DNA of 64,000 nucleotides from positions 496,001-560,000 of the forward strand of contig NZ_CP021138.1 of the NCBI RefSeq assembly GCF_002162035.1, in the 5' to 3' direction. The notes beneath the pieces were generated by a model, which did no database searches, had not been told where the DNA came from, and saw only the letters and a program-made list of their open reading frames with translations. Source of the DNA: Sulfuriferula sp. AH1. GTDB lineage: Bacteria > Pseudomonadota > Gammaproteobacteria > Burkholderiales > Sulfuriferulaceae. Shown one piece after another: positions 24,073-31,192 of the stretch (the stretch's first letter is position 1; each line of letters begins with the position of its first letter). The position numbers and the translations under genes were made by a program.

Positions 24073-25294
24073 TGTAGTAGTCGCGATCTGATCTGACAGT
24101 TCCCCGGTTTGACAGATGCAGCTGTCAGTTCAGATTCAGTTGTTCAATGTGGTGATTTTATCGTGCCATGCCTCCTTTCCGTCAATAAGTGTTTGCGTCG
24201 GAGTGCGGCCGCAGCACATCTTGCCCTGATGGGTGCGGTCATTGTTGTAATAAACCAGCCATTCATCCAGATCCGTTTGCAGCTCCGCGATTGACCGGTA
24301 AATCTTGCGCCGGAACGCGACCTGATAGAACTCCTGCAGGATGGTCTTGTGGAAGCGTTCACAGATGCCGTTGGTCTGCGGATGATTGGCTTTGGTCCTG
24401 GTATGCTCGATGTCATTCAAGGCCAGATAGAGCTGATAGTCATGGGATTCCGGTTTGCCGCAATATTCGGTGCCGCGATCCGTCAGGATGCGTATCATCC
24501 CCATGTTCTGCTCGGCGAAGAATGGCAGCACCCGGTCATTAAGCAGATCGGCTGCGGTGATCGGCATTTTGGTCGTGTAGAGTTTGGCCGCTGCCCACTT
24601 CGAATAGGTGTCAACGAAGGTCTGCTGGTAAATCCGGCCGACGCCTTTGAGGGTGCCCACATAGAACGTATCCTGGCTGCCGAGATAGCCTGGGTGAGCC
24701 GTTTCAATCTCGCCATGCGCCACATCGTCGTCCTGTTTCTTTTCCAGGGCGCCTACTTGCGCTTCGGTCAGCACCTCGCCCGTTTCAGCAACATGCCGTT
24801 CCAGTGCAGTCAGGCGCTTCTTGAACGATTCGAGATCACGCCGCAGCCAAACAGAGCGTACACCAGAGGGAGAAACAAAGATGCCGCGTTTGCGCAGCTC
24901 ATTGGATACGCGCACCTGACCAAATGCCGGTTGTTCCAGGGCGAAGGCGGCAACCGCTAATTCTGTGGCCTCTTCAACCCGGTTCTTGTGGTTCGGCTTT
25001 CTGCGATTAGCATCGATCAGGGCGTCGACACCACCGTTTTCCATAGCCGACTGATAACGGTAGAAGGTATCGCGGGAAAAGCCCATCACCTTGCAGGCGC
25101 GGGACACATTACCGAGTTCAGCAGCCAGATTCAGCAGGCCAACCTTGTGTTTGATAACGTTTTGGTGAAAACTGTTCATGGGGTTACTCCTTGGCGCTTG
25201 CGCGCTTTGTTTGATAAAGATTCGCACCTATATCAAACCGGGTAACCTCACCTTTGGCAAGGCCATACTGTCAGATCAAGTCGGAACTACTACA
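24073..25294 (-). mobile_element. IS481-like insertion sequence, 1222 bp
   Basis: 28-bp terminal inverted repeats beginning TGTAGTAGT and ending GATCTGACAGT match at 24 of 28 positions (24073-24100 and 25267-25294). They are flanked by a 7-bp direct repeat AGTTATT (24066-24072 and 25295-25301). The ends TGT...ACA and the single DDE transposase gene fit the IS481 family. The target duplication is intact, suggesting a fairly recent single insertion into the element. Confidence 0.92.
24136..25179 (-). CDS. IS481-family DDE transposase
   Basis: A 347-residue transposase starting MNSFHQNVIKHKVGLLNLAA. The N-terminal helix-turn-helix part has ELGNVSRACKVMGFSRDTFY, followed by a second HTH region (FGQVRVSNELRKRGIFVS). 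The rve/DDE core shows DTFYVGTLKG...FVDTYSKWAA, LTDRGTEYCG and HPQTNGICERFHKTILQEF (the terminal Glu). It appears complete and without frameshift. The start at 25179 is preferred over the longer frame, which would run into the terminal region. Confidence 0.95.
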   Translation of the reverse strand: MNSFHQNVIKHKVGLLNLAAELGNVSRACKVMGFSRDTFYRYQSAMENGGVDALIDANRRKPNHKNRVEEATELAVAAFALEQPAFGQVRVSNELRKRGIFVSPSGVRSVWLRRDLESFKKRLTALERHVAETGEVLTEAQVGALEKKQDDDVAHGEIETAHPGYLGSQDTFYVGTLKGVGRIYQQTFVDTYSKWAAAKLYTTKMPITAADLLNDRVLPFFAEQNMGMIRILTDRGTEYCGKPESHDYQLYLALNDIEHTRTKANHPQTNGICERFHKTILQEFYQVAFRRKIYRSIAELQTDLDEWLVYYNNDRTHQGKMCCGRTPTQTLIDGKEAWHDKITTLNN

Positions 25295-25296
25295 AG

Positions 25297-25974
25297 TTAT
25301 TTTGCTGGGAGCGGAAGTTTCTTAATGCCTAAAATATCAAACATTTCTTTTTTCTTGGCTTCAATTACTGTTGTGTTCGGCTTTTGCTCGATTGTTCCAG
25401 CTGGCTTTGGTGGCACGTCTGGCAGTATGTTAGGGTGATTAATCGCATAATTTAAAATATCTTGAATTTTTAAAATCAGGTTTAAACGACCATTCGGAGC
25501 GTGCTTTAACTCCCACACATCTATTTTTTTAATGCAGTAATACTCTTCTCTGGTCAGAAGGTATAGTGGGGTGTATGGTGATGTAATCACTTTATATATT
25601 TTATTTAGTGCTGCTTCTGCCATTGATTCGTTCACTGGCTGGGTTGCCGTTGATAGTAATGCACCCAAGTCAGGCGGGAACCGCTTGTCTGTTAGCTGGC
25701 TTAAGGCCGCGCCCATTCTGCGATTGTCAATAACTCCGGCTTCAGCCATTCCCCGCCCCCACGCTTTTTTCATTTTAGAGATGTCCCAAGATTTTGTTTG
25801 TCCTGGCCACCTCAACATAATCTCCTGTAAAATCAAATCAGCGACAGATTCAGCGTCTTTTAAAATTGACGATAGCGCGGATTTATTCTTCTGAGCTGAG
25901 TCCGTATACCTCTCGTGCGTAGTCTGCGCTTGATTCGGTTGAATAAGTGTTAAAGTCTTGCTGGTGGTTTGCAT
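25297..25974 (-). CDS. Phage lambda P-like replication protein
   Basis: 225 residues. The middle part DISKMKKAWGRGMAEAGVID with RRMGAALSQLTDKRFPPDLG resembles replication protein P of lambdoid phages and related elements, which brings the replicative helicase to the origin. AAAGGAA stands six bases before ATG 25974. The start lies 92 bases inside the upstream O-like gene in a different frame. The stop TAA lies within the AGTTATT target duplication of the insertion sequence, so the insertion left the protein complete. Confidence 0.65.
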   Translation of the reverse strand: MQTTSKTLTLIQPNQAQTTHERYTDSAQKNKSALSSILKDAESVADLILQEIMLRWPGQTKSWDISKMKKAWGRGMAEAGVIDNRRMGAALSQLTDKRFPPDLGALLSTATQPVNESMAEAALNKIYKVITSPYTPLYLLTREEYYCIKKIDVWELKHAPNGRLNLILKIQDILNYAINHPNILPDVPPKPAGTIEQKPNTTVIEAKKKEMFDILGIKKLPLPAK

Positions 25975-26599
25975 TGTGATTTCCTTTGAAATTTGTGGTT
26001 TTGGAGGTTAGGAATTTGTACACTACTGTTTGATATGGATATGCCTGCCCTAAAGCTGGCGGCACTTGCGATGCTGCCAGCTCTACTTTTTCCTGCCCGA
26101 ATTTACTTACCAATCCCTTGATGTTGTCAACGTCTTGCTGGTTTTTAACAAGAATTCCATGCAGTGATTGGTTTTTTTCAGTAGCCGCTTTGCTACTAGA
26201 GATATCCTTATTAATAGTATTATTAGTATCTTTACCCGTTTCAAAACCACGCGTGGTTTTTCCGCTCGTGGTTTTTGTACGTATGGTTTTGTCTGTCAAT
26301 AAAAATAGTGGTTCGTCTGTGAATGTGTTGACCCATTCGATCTTCCCTTCTTCTGTCCGTTTTTTTTCCTGAATAAAAAAACCGTGCTCAATCAGCTCTT
26401 TTTTAACCCGCCTCCACTGAGTGTCACTTATACCAACTGATCGCAACATATGGGTTATGTAAAAAACCCAATCCCCCGGCTTTGTTAATGCCCAAATCGT
26501 CACGACCCTTGAAGACGTGGACATTTTCCACTCGATGAGGTTGGTCGAGACGCTGACGTTTTCATGTCTCTTTTTGATTGACGCTGTTGTATTTTCCAT
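25883..26599 (-). CDS. Replication O-like winged-helix protein
   Basis: 238 residues from ATG 26599 (a GTG two codons earlier is possible). The N-terminal winged-helix-like part (VVTIWALTKPGDWVFYITHM, then SVGISDTQWRRVKKELIEHG) matches the layout of phage replication O or DnaD-type proteins. A Thr/Lys-rich linker follows, then a C-terminal region rich in Asn/Gln. Paired with the P-like gene it suggests an O/P-type replication module, possibly giving the excised circle limited replication. The assignment rests on layout. Confidence 0.6.
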   Translation of the reverse strand: MENTTASIKKRHENVSVSTNLIEWKMSTSSRVVTIWALTKPGDWVFYITHMLRSVGISDTQWRRVKKELIEHGFFIQEKKRTEEGKIEWVNTFTDEPLFLLTDKTIRTKTTSGKTTRGFETGKDTNNTINKDISSSKAATEKNQSLHGILVKNQQDVDNIKGLVSKFGQEKVELAASQVPPALGQAYPYQTVVYKFLTSKTTNFKGNHNANHQQDFNTYSTESSADYAREVYGLSSEE

Positions 26600-26609
26600 C
26601 GTCACACCA

Positions 26610-27074
26610 TCACACCATCAACCCAAACAAATCGTCACCTGATTTTAAATCTGCGATCTTCGCCTGCATGATTTGCTGAGCACGCCGAACGCTCACACCA
26701 AGTCTGTTTGCTAGTTCGCGAGGGTTTGTGATAACACCTGGCGGCAGTTCAACTTGTTCTTCATCAGTGTATTCTTCACGTTCATTGATCAAGTCAAAGC
26801 CTTGTTCTTCAATATCTGCAAGGCTTATGGCGTGTCCGTGAACAGGATCAACTGAACACCAAACCCCGTCTATTTTTCTGACCCCGATTTCTTTGGCTAG
26901 CTCTGGTAAAGTGAGCCGAAGTTCCTCACAAAGTATCCAAATTGTTGACAAAACATCGTTTTCAGTTGTGAGATTTAATCTTATGAGTTTATTAATAAAT
27001 GGCGCGTGCATTACGTAAAAAGCCTCGCCACGTGGAGGATATGCTGCCAAGATTGCGCTTGTGGTGATTTTCAT
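26610..27074 (-). CDS. Hypothetical protein with C-terminal helix-turn-helix
   Basis: 154 residues. The last third (NPRELANRLGVSVRRAQQIM) is a helix-turn-helix-like segment. The N-terminal half (AFYVMHAPFINKLIRLNLTT) is helical and unknown. Its start overlaps the AlpA-like gene's stop (ATGA), and its stop is 10 bases from the O-like gene, so it belongs to the regulatory/replication operon. Confidence 0.6.
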   Translation of the reverse strand: MKITTSAILAAYPPRGEAFYVMHAPFINKLIRLNLTTENDVLSTIWILCEELRLTLPELAKEIGVRKIDGVWCSVDPVHGHAISLADIEEQGFDLINEREEYTDEEQVELPPGVITNPRELANRLGVSVRRAQQIMQAKIADLKSGDDLFGLMV

Positions 27075-27298
27075 GCTGACGCCTCAGTCTCAGTATCGCT
27101 TCTTGTCGCAGCAATTTGCGCGGACAGGTAAGCCTCCAGGTCGCTTGCCAGCCAACGGTTTGCCGTACCGATTTTGACTGGCGGTGGGAATTGGTGCGTT
27201 TTGACCAACCTATAAAGTTTTGCTTGACTGATTTTTAGTTTTTTAAGAACGTCCTCAGGTTTCAAAAACTCGACGTCTAAAAATTTGCATAAATTCAT
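27071..27298 (-). CDS. AlpA-family regulator / excisionase-like protein
   Basis: 75 residues of the AlpA/MerR-like winged-helix type: FLKPEDVLKKLKISQAKLYR followed by FPPPVKIGTANRWLASDLEA. The F-P-x-P-x-K-x-G-x-x-x-R-W pattern is characteristic. Members act as activators of integrase or as excisionases of P4-type elements. It is the first gene of the minus-strand replication operon; an imperfect palindrome (27302-27322) lies just upstream. Confidence 0.88.
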   Translation of the reverse strand: MNLCKFLDVEFLKPEDVLKKLKISQAKLYRLVKTHQFPPPVKIGTANRWLASDLEAYLSAQIAATRSDTETEASA

Positions 27299-27301
27299 GA
27301 T

Positions 27302-27322
27302 GCGTCCTCACATGTTGAGACG
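27302..27322. promoter_or_regulatory. Imperfect palindrome upstream of the AlpA-like gene
   Basis: GCGTCCTCA and TGAGACGC face each other across CATGT. It touches the AlpA-like start codon region and may be an operator. Confidence 0.45.
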
Positions 27323-27410
27323 CGAGGTGCTGAATTTGTTTGAAAGTGTGATCAGCGCCAATCGCGCCTAATTAAATCCTAAAAACTAAATGCTTTTTTA
27401 AAAGAGATAA

Positions 27411-27869
27411 TTAGGCGTTGGCAGCGGGGGATTGCACCAAGCGGGGTGCAAGGGTGTATGGAAGGTTGATTTCCAGTTTGTTATCTTTGATTGAGTGTGC
27501 TTCAAAGAGTTTCGTAAAACTGTTAATTGCTATAGCTAGGAACAATGCAGCGGCGGCGATCAACAACTTCGACAAGTGAACAATCAAGTCCACAAATCGA
27601 TTAAAAGTAGGCATCAAATATCGTTGATACGCTTCAAGATTCTCGCAGTATTCTTCGTACTCTTCTAAGCTGGTAACGGTAGGCGGCAAGTAATCTGCAA
27701 ACTCTACAACTCCATACTCAGTGTCAACCAATCGTGCATTTTTTTTCATACCAATCTGAAAATCATCCCAAATTCGTTTGTTCTTTGCAAGATCGTACTC
27801 CACAGCCATTTTTCTATGGGTGAGTATGGTTCGAAGTATTGCAAGATGGTTTTTGGTTGACTTATCCAT
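27411..27869 (-). CDS. Membrane-anchored hypothetical protein, 152 residues
   Basis: It is soluble and helical for about 100 residues (MDKSTKNHLAILRTILTHRK...; acidic EEYEEYCENLEAYQRY). One membrane segment follows (LLIAAAALFLAIAINSF), then a short tail. The family is unknown. ATG 27869 is preferred to TTG 27875. It is the last gene before the right end of the element. Confidence 0.6.
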   Translation of the reverse strand: MDKSTKNHLAILRTILTHRKMAVEYDLAKNKRIWDDFQIGMKKNARLVDTEYGVVEFADYLPPTVTSLEEYEEYCENLEAYQRYLMPTFNRFVDLIVHLSKLLIAAAALFLAIAINSFTKLFEAHSIKDNKLEINLPYTLAPRLVQSPAANA

Positions 27870-27968
27870 TCGCAAATCTTATCACCTGTGCTCAAAAAGC
27901 ACAAGCAATTAATGCAATTTAATTCAATTAAATCAGTTGGTTGTGTAATAACCATTTATTCAGCGCCT

Positions 27969-27987
27969 GATTAGTTTTAAACTAATC
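27969..27987. repeat. Perfect 19-bp palindrome
   Basis: GATTAGTTT and AAACTAATC mirror each other around a single T. It is probably an operator or recombination-protein site near the element end. Confidence 0.6.
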
Positions 27988-28121
27988 CAGCATGGCTATT
28001 TTGCCAAGGAAGGAACAAGAGATAAAAACGCCTCACCACTGCTATAATCACAGCAAATCGAACTTGTGGAAGGCTCCTAAACGCACGTTCTTCAGTTACG
28101 ATTCTTTATCAGAATATATTT

Positions 28122-28142
28122 TGACGGTATATTTGACGGTAC
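28122..28142 (+). repeat. TGACGGTATAT repeats at the far end
   Basis: TGACGGTATAT (28122-28132) and TGACGGTAC (28134-28142) in tandem. The same motif surrounds the integrase promoter at the other end, as expected for integrase arm sites. Confidence 0.65.
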
Positions 28143-28193
28143 AAAGAAAAAGTGAATTTTTTATCTTATCTAAAACATGTGGTTGTTGAACTT

Positions 28194-28214
28194 TTCGAAT
28201 GACACAGCCCGCCA
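28194..28214 (+). repeat. Degenerate tRNA-Ser 3' end (att, far side)
   Basis: TTCGAAT-GA-CACAGCC-CGCCA against TTCGAAT-CT-CACAGCC-TC-CGCCA in the tRNA: 19 identical positions with two substitutions and a 2-base gap. It is probably the displaced original tRNA end, free to decay. Confidence 0.6.
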
Positions 28215-28238
28215 TCAAACATAGTCCCCATCATCACG

Positions 28239-29099
28239 TTGAACACCCCTGAATTTAAACTTGCTGTGACACAGCACCCGCGCGATGCCGTGGGGATGAC
28301 TTACGTTTATCCCGTGGTTTCGCGCCGCGCCGGCGGCGTCTCGGTGGGTATCAACCTCAACCCCAATAACGCCTGTAACTGGCGTTGTCTGTATTGCCAG
28401 GTGCCCGGATTGCAGCGCGGGACCGCGCCTGAAATCGATCTGGCGATGCTGGAACGAGAGCTGACGGAATTCATGCAGCAATTGCTGCATGGCGATTTTA
28501 TGCAAACCCGTGTACCGGAATCAGCTCGACGCCTGAACGATATCGCGCTGTCGGGCAATGGCGAGCCGACCAGCAGCAAGGTGTTTGCCGAGGTGATCGA
28601 GGTGATTGACCGGGTGATGGCCCAATTCGAATTGGTCGGTAAAATCAGGCTGATCCTTATCACCAATGGCAGTCTGATGGATAAAACCCGTGTGCAAGCC
28701 GGTTTGCGTAAAATGGCTGCATTGGGCGGCGAAGTATGGTTCAAGGTGGACAGCGCCACGCCCGAAGGTTTGCGGCGCATCAACGATACGGAAATCGCGC
28801 CGCAGCGGGTGCTTGCTAACCTGGAAATTGCCGCCAGTCTGTGTCCGACTTGGTTGCAGACTTGCGTGTTCGCATTGGATGGCGCGCCGCCGTCAGCGGC
28901 AGAGCAGGCTGCCTATCTTGATTTTGTCCGGCAAGCGATTGCGCGCGGCGTGGCATTGCAAGGGGTATTGCTGTACGGTCTGGCGCGGGATTCGCAGCAG
29001 CCTGAAGCGTCGCGGCTGTCGGCCTTGCCCGCAGCCTGGCTGGATGCATTTGCAGCACAAATCGAGGATTGCGGAGTAAAGGTCAGGGTGAGCGTGTGA
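28239..29099 (+). CDS. Radical SAM protein
   Basis: 286 residues. The 4Fe-4S radical SAM motif is CNWRCLYC (CxxxCxxC), preceded by YPVVSRRAGGVSVGINLNPN, which is conserved in a group of short radical SAM proteins of Proteobacteria. LSGNGEPTSS is the SAM-binding GGE-like motif. The function is unknown. No ATG is available before the conserved start, so TTG 28239 is used, about 25 bases beyond the element border. The stop overlaps the acpS start (GTGA). Confidence 0.88.
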   Translation: MNTPEFKLAVTQHPRDAVGMTYVYPVVSRRAGGVSVGINLNPNNACNWRCLYCQVPGLQRGTAPEIDLAMLERELTEFMQQLLHGDFMQTRVPESARRLNDIALSGNGEPTSSKVFAEVIEVIDRVMAQFELVGKIRLILITNGSLMDKTRVQAGLRKMAALGGEVWFKVDSATPEGLRRINDTEIAPQRVLANLEIAASLCPTWLQTCVFALDGAPPSAAEQAAYLDFVRQAIARGVALQGVLLYGLARDSQQPEASRLSALPAAWLDAFAAQIEDCGVKVRVSV

Positions 29100-29479
29100 T
29101 TTACGGCATAGGCACGGATATAGTCAGTGTTCCGCGTATTGCCGCGATGCTGGCGCGCCATGGTGAGCGCGCTGCGTTACGCCTGCTGGCAGAAGCGGAG
29201 CTGGCGGCTTTTGCCGTGCATGGCGATCCTGCACGGCTGCTGGCAAAGCGCTTCGCTGCCAAAGAGGCGTTCGCCAAGGCGGCGGGAACGGGATTGCGCG
29301 CGCCCGTTGCTTTTGCCAATATTGCCGTGAAACATAATGCGCTGGGTCAGCCGCAATTTGAATTTGCGCCCCAGTTGCAGGACTGGATGGACGCGCGCGG
29401 GATGACGTCCAGCCATTTATCAATTAGCGACGAGGTGGATACTGTGGTGGCATTTGTCATTCTGGAGGGAGCAGCATGA
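29096..29479 (+). CDS. acpS: Holo-[acyl-carrier-protein] synthase AcpS
   Basis: 127 residues. AcpS transfers phosphopantetheine from CoA to acyl carrier protein. Family motifs are [14 protein letters not shown] at the N-terminus (metal-binding Asp) and [20 protein letters not shown] (with the catalytic-site Glu). The start is GTG 29096, overlapping the stop of the radical SAM gene, and the stop overlaps the nagZ start (ATGA). The three genes read as one operon. Confidence 0.95.
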   Translation: MIYGIGTDIVSVPRIAAMLARHGERAALRLLAEAELAAFAVHGDPARLLAKRFAAKEAFAKAAGTGLRAPVAFANIAVKHNALGQPQFEFAPQLQDWMDARGMTSSHLSISDEVDTVVAFVILEGAA

Positions 29480-30561
29480 GTCTGGGACCGGTAATGGTCG
29501 ATGTGCCGGGGCTGGCGCTGACGGATGACGACCGGCGGCGGCTGATGCATCCGCTGGTAGGCGGCGTGATTCTATTCGCGCGCAATTATCAGTCGCCAGG
29601 CCAGTTGCTCGCCCTGACCACCGCGATACGTGAACTGCGTACGCCGCATCTGCTGATTGCGGTCGATCACGAAGGTGGCCGGGTACAGCGTTTCCGCGAC
29701 GGCTTTACCCGGTTGCCTGCAATGCGCGAACTGGGCAAGGTGTGGGAGCACAATCCCGGCCAGGCGAGGCGTCTGGCACAGGATTGCGGTTATGTCTTGG
29801 CGGCGGAGTTGCGGGCGCATGGCGTGGATTTGAGCTTTACCCCGGTGCTGGATCTGGATTATGGCGCTTCCGGCGTTATCGGCGACCGGGCCTTCCATGC
29901 GCAACCCGAGGTGGTGGCCGAGTTGGCGCATGCCCTGATGCTGGGGCTCAAGGAAGCAGGCATGGGCAGTGTGGGCAAGCATTTCCCCGGTCACGGCTAT
30001 GTGCGTGCCGATTCCCACCTCGCCGTGCCGGTGGATGAGCGCAGCTTGCATGACATCGAGCAGGCGGACCTGATCCCGTTTGCGCGTCTGATCGCGGACG
30101 GCATGACCGGCATCATGCCCGCCCATGTGATTTATCCGGCAGCCGACAGTTTGCCGGCGGGCTTCTCGCCTTTCTGGCTGCAACAGGTCTTGCGCCAGCA
30201 ATTGGGTTTTGATGGCGTGATCTTCAGCGATGACTTGTCGATGGAAGGCGCCAGCGTCGCAGGCGGCATTGTCGAGCGCGCACAAGCGGCGCTGGATGCC
30301 GGCTGCGACATGGTACTGGTTTGCAATAACTGCGCTGCGGCCGATGCCGTGCTGCATGATCTGAAATGGCAAAAGCCGGTGTTGAGCATCGTGCGCATGG
30401 CGCGCTTGCATGGCCACCCCCATCCGCTGGGCATGACGGCCTTGCATGAGCAGGCGCGCTATGTGGATGCGGTGCGGGATGTTGCGGCATTAGGCCATGA
30501 CAGCGGCGATCTGTGGGCGACGGATGCAAGCAATAGCTGCGGTTTGAGCGGCACGACATGA
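29476..30561 (+). CDS. nagZ: Beta-N-acetylhexosaminidase NagZ
   Basis: 361 residues, a cytoplasmic glycoside hydrolase family 3 enzyme that removes GlcNAc from anhydromuropeptides in cell-wall recycling. Visible motifs are [34 protein letters not shown] (the K-H-F-P-G-H-G substrate/catalytic loop with DSH) and [13 protein letters not shown] containing the catalytic Asp. There is no signal peptide, as expected. It overlaps acpS and the uracil-DNA glycosylase gene by four bases each. Confidence 0.96.
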   Translation: MSLGPVMVDVPGLALTDDDRRRLMHPLVGGVILFARNYQSPGQLLALTTAIRELRTPHLLIAVDHEGGRVQRFRDGFTRLPAMRELGKVWEHNPGQARRLAQDCGYVLAAELRAHGVDLSFTPVLDLDYGASGVIGDRAFHAQPEVVAELAHALMLGLKEAGMGSVGKHFPGHGYVRADSHLAVPVDERSLHDIEQADLIPFARLIADGMTGIMPAHVIYPAADSLPAGFSPFWLQQVLRQQLGFDGVIFSDDLSMEGASVAGGIVERAQAALDAGCDMVLVCNNCAAADAVLHDLKWQKPVLSIVRMARLHGHPHPLGMTALHEQARYVDAVRDVAALGHDSGDLWATDASNSCGLSGTT

Positions 30562-31190
30562 GTGCGCAATTCGATATCAACTGTGTAGCCTGCCCGCGTC
30601 TGGCGGGTTTTTTGCAGCAAGTGCGTACTGACTATCCGACTTATTATGCGCGCCCGGTGCCGCCGTTCGGCGATGCGCAACCACGGTTGCTGATAGTGGG
30701 GCTGGCGCCCGGCCTCCATGGCGCGAACCGTACCGGACGTCCATTTACCGGCGATCATGCCGGTATCCTGTTATATCAGACGTTGCACCAGTTCGGCTTT
30801 GCCAGCCAGCAGCATTCCGTGGGCGCAGACGATGCGCTGGTATTGCACGGATGCCGGATTACCAATGCGGTGAAATGCCTGCCGCCGGCAAACAAGCCGG
30901 AGCCGGCCGAAGTGCGGCGCTGCAATCATTTTCTGGCTGCCGAAATCGCGGCGTTGCCGGCGGATACGGCGATACTGGCGCTGGGCAATGTGGCGCACGG
31001 CGCTGTGTTGATGGCGTCAGGCCTGCCGGCCAAGGCCCACAAGTTCACCCATGGTGCGGTACATGCGTTGGCGCAAGGGCGGAAACTGTACGACAGCTAT
31101 CACTGCAGTCGTTACAACACGCAAACGCGGCGGCTGACCACCGAGATGTTTCATGCCGTGTTTGCCCGGATCGTTGCCGATAGCAATTAG
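30558..31190 (+). CDS. Uracil-DNA glycosylase, family 5 (UDGb-like)
   Basis: 210 residues. It is a DNA repair glycosylase of the thermostable family 4/5 group. [19 protein letters not shown] at about residue 50 is the family 5 active-site motif, followed by [14 protein letters not shown] and [13 protein letters not shown] near the C-terminus. N-terminal cysteines (NCVACPRL) suggest an Fe-S cluster. Its start overlaps the nagZ stop, and uvrC follows after two bases, grouping two repair genes. Confidence 0.9.
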   Translation: MSAQFDINCVACPRLAGFLQQVRTDYPTYYARPVPPFGDAQPRLLIVGLAPGLHGANRTGRPFTGDHAGILLYQTLHQFGFASQQHSVGADDALVLHGCRITNAVKCLPPANKPEPAEVRRCNHFLAAEIAALPADTAILALGNVAHGAVLMASGLPAKAHKFTHGAVHALAQGRKLYDSYHCSRYNTQTRRLTTEMFHAVFARIVADSN

Positions 31191-31192
31191 CC

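Larger units (their letters stand above)
11075..28214. mobile_element. Integrative mobilizable element in tRNA-Ser(TGA), 17.1 kb
   Basis: Left border: the tRNA-Ser 3' end. Right border: the degenerate tRNA-end repeat at 28194-28214. Support comes from the integrase at the tRNA, TGACGGTATAT repeats near both ends, AT-richer genes unlike the flanking housekeeping genes, a MobF relaxase with coupling protein, and an AlpA/replication module at the far end. No VirB/Trw type IV secretion genes are present, so it would be mobilised by a helper rather than self-transmit. It carries an IS481-like insertion. Cargo is limited to small membrane proteins and lipoproteins. Confidence 0.85.
27870..28238. 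other. Noncoding right end of the mobile element
   Basis: AT-rich, with no convincing gene. It contains a 19-bp palindrome (27969-27987), two TGACGGTATAT-type sites (28122-28142) and the degenerate tRNA-Ser end (28194-28214). The short frame 27992-28189 has no coding character. Confidence 0.7.

Noticed and set aside
24349-24960. 203-codon plus-strand frame inside the insertion sequence
   Set aside because: Antisense to a complete DDE transposase; no motif of its own.
27992-28189. 65-codon frame at the right element end
   Set aside because: It crosses the TGACGGTATAT repeats and has no ribosome-binding site or recognisable protein character.
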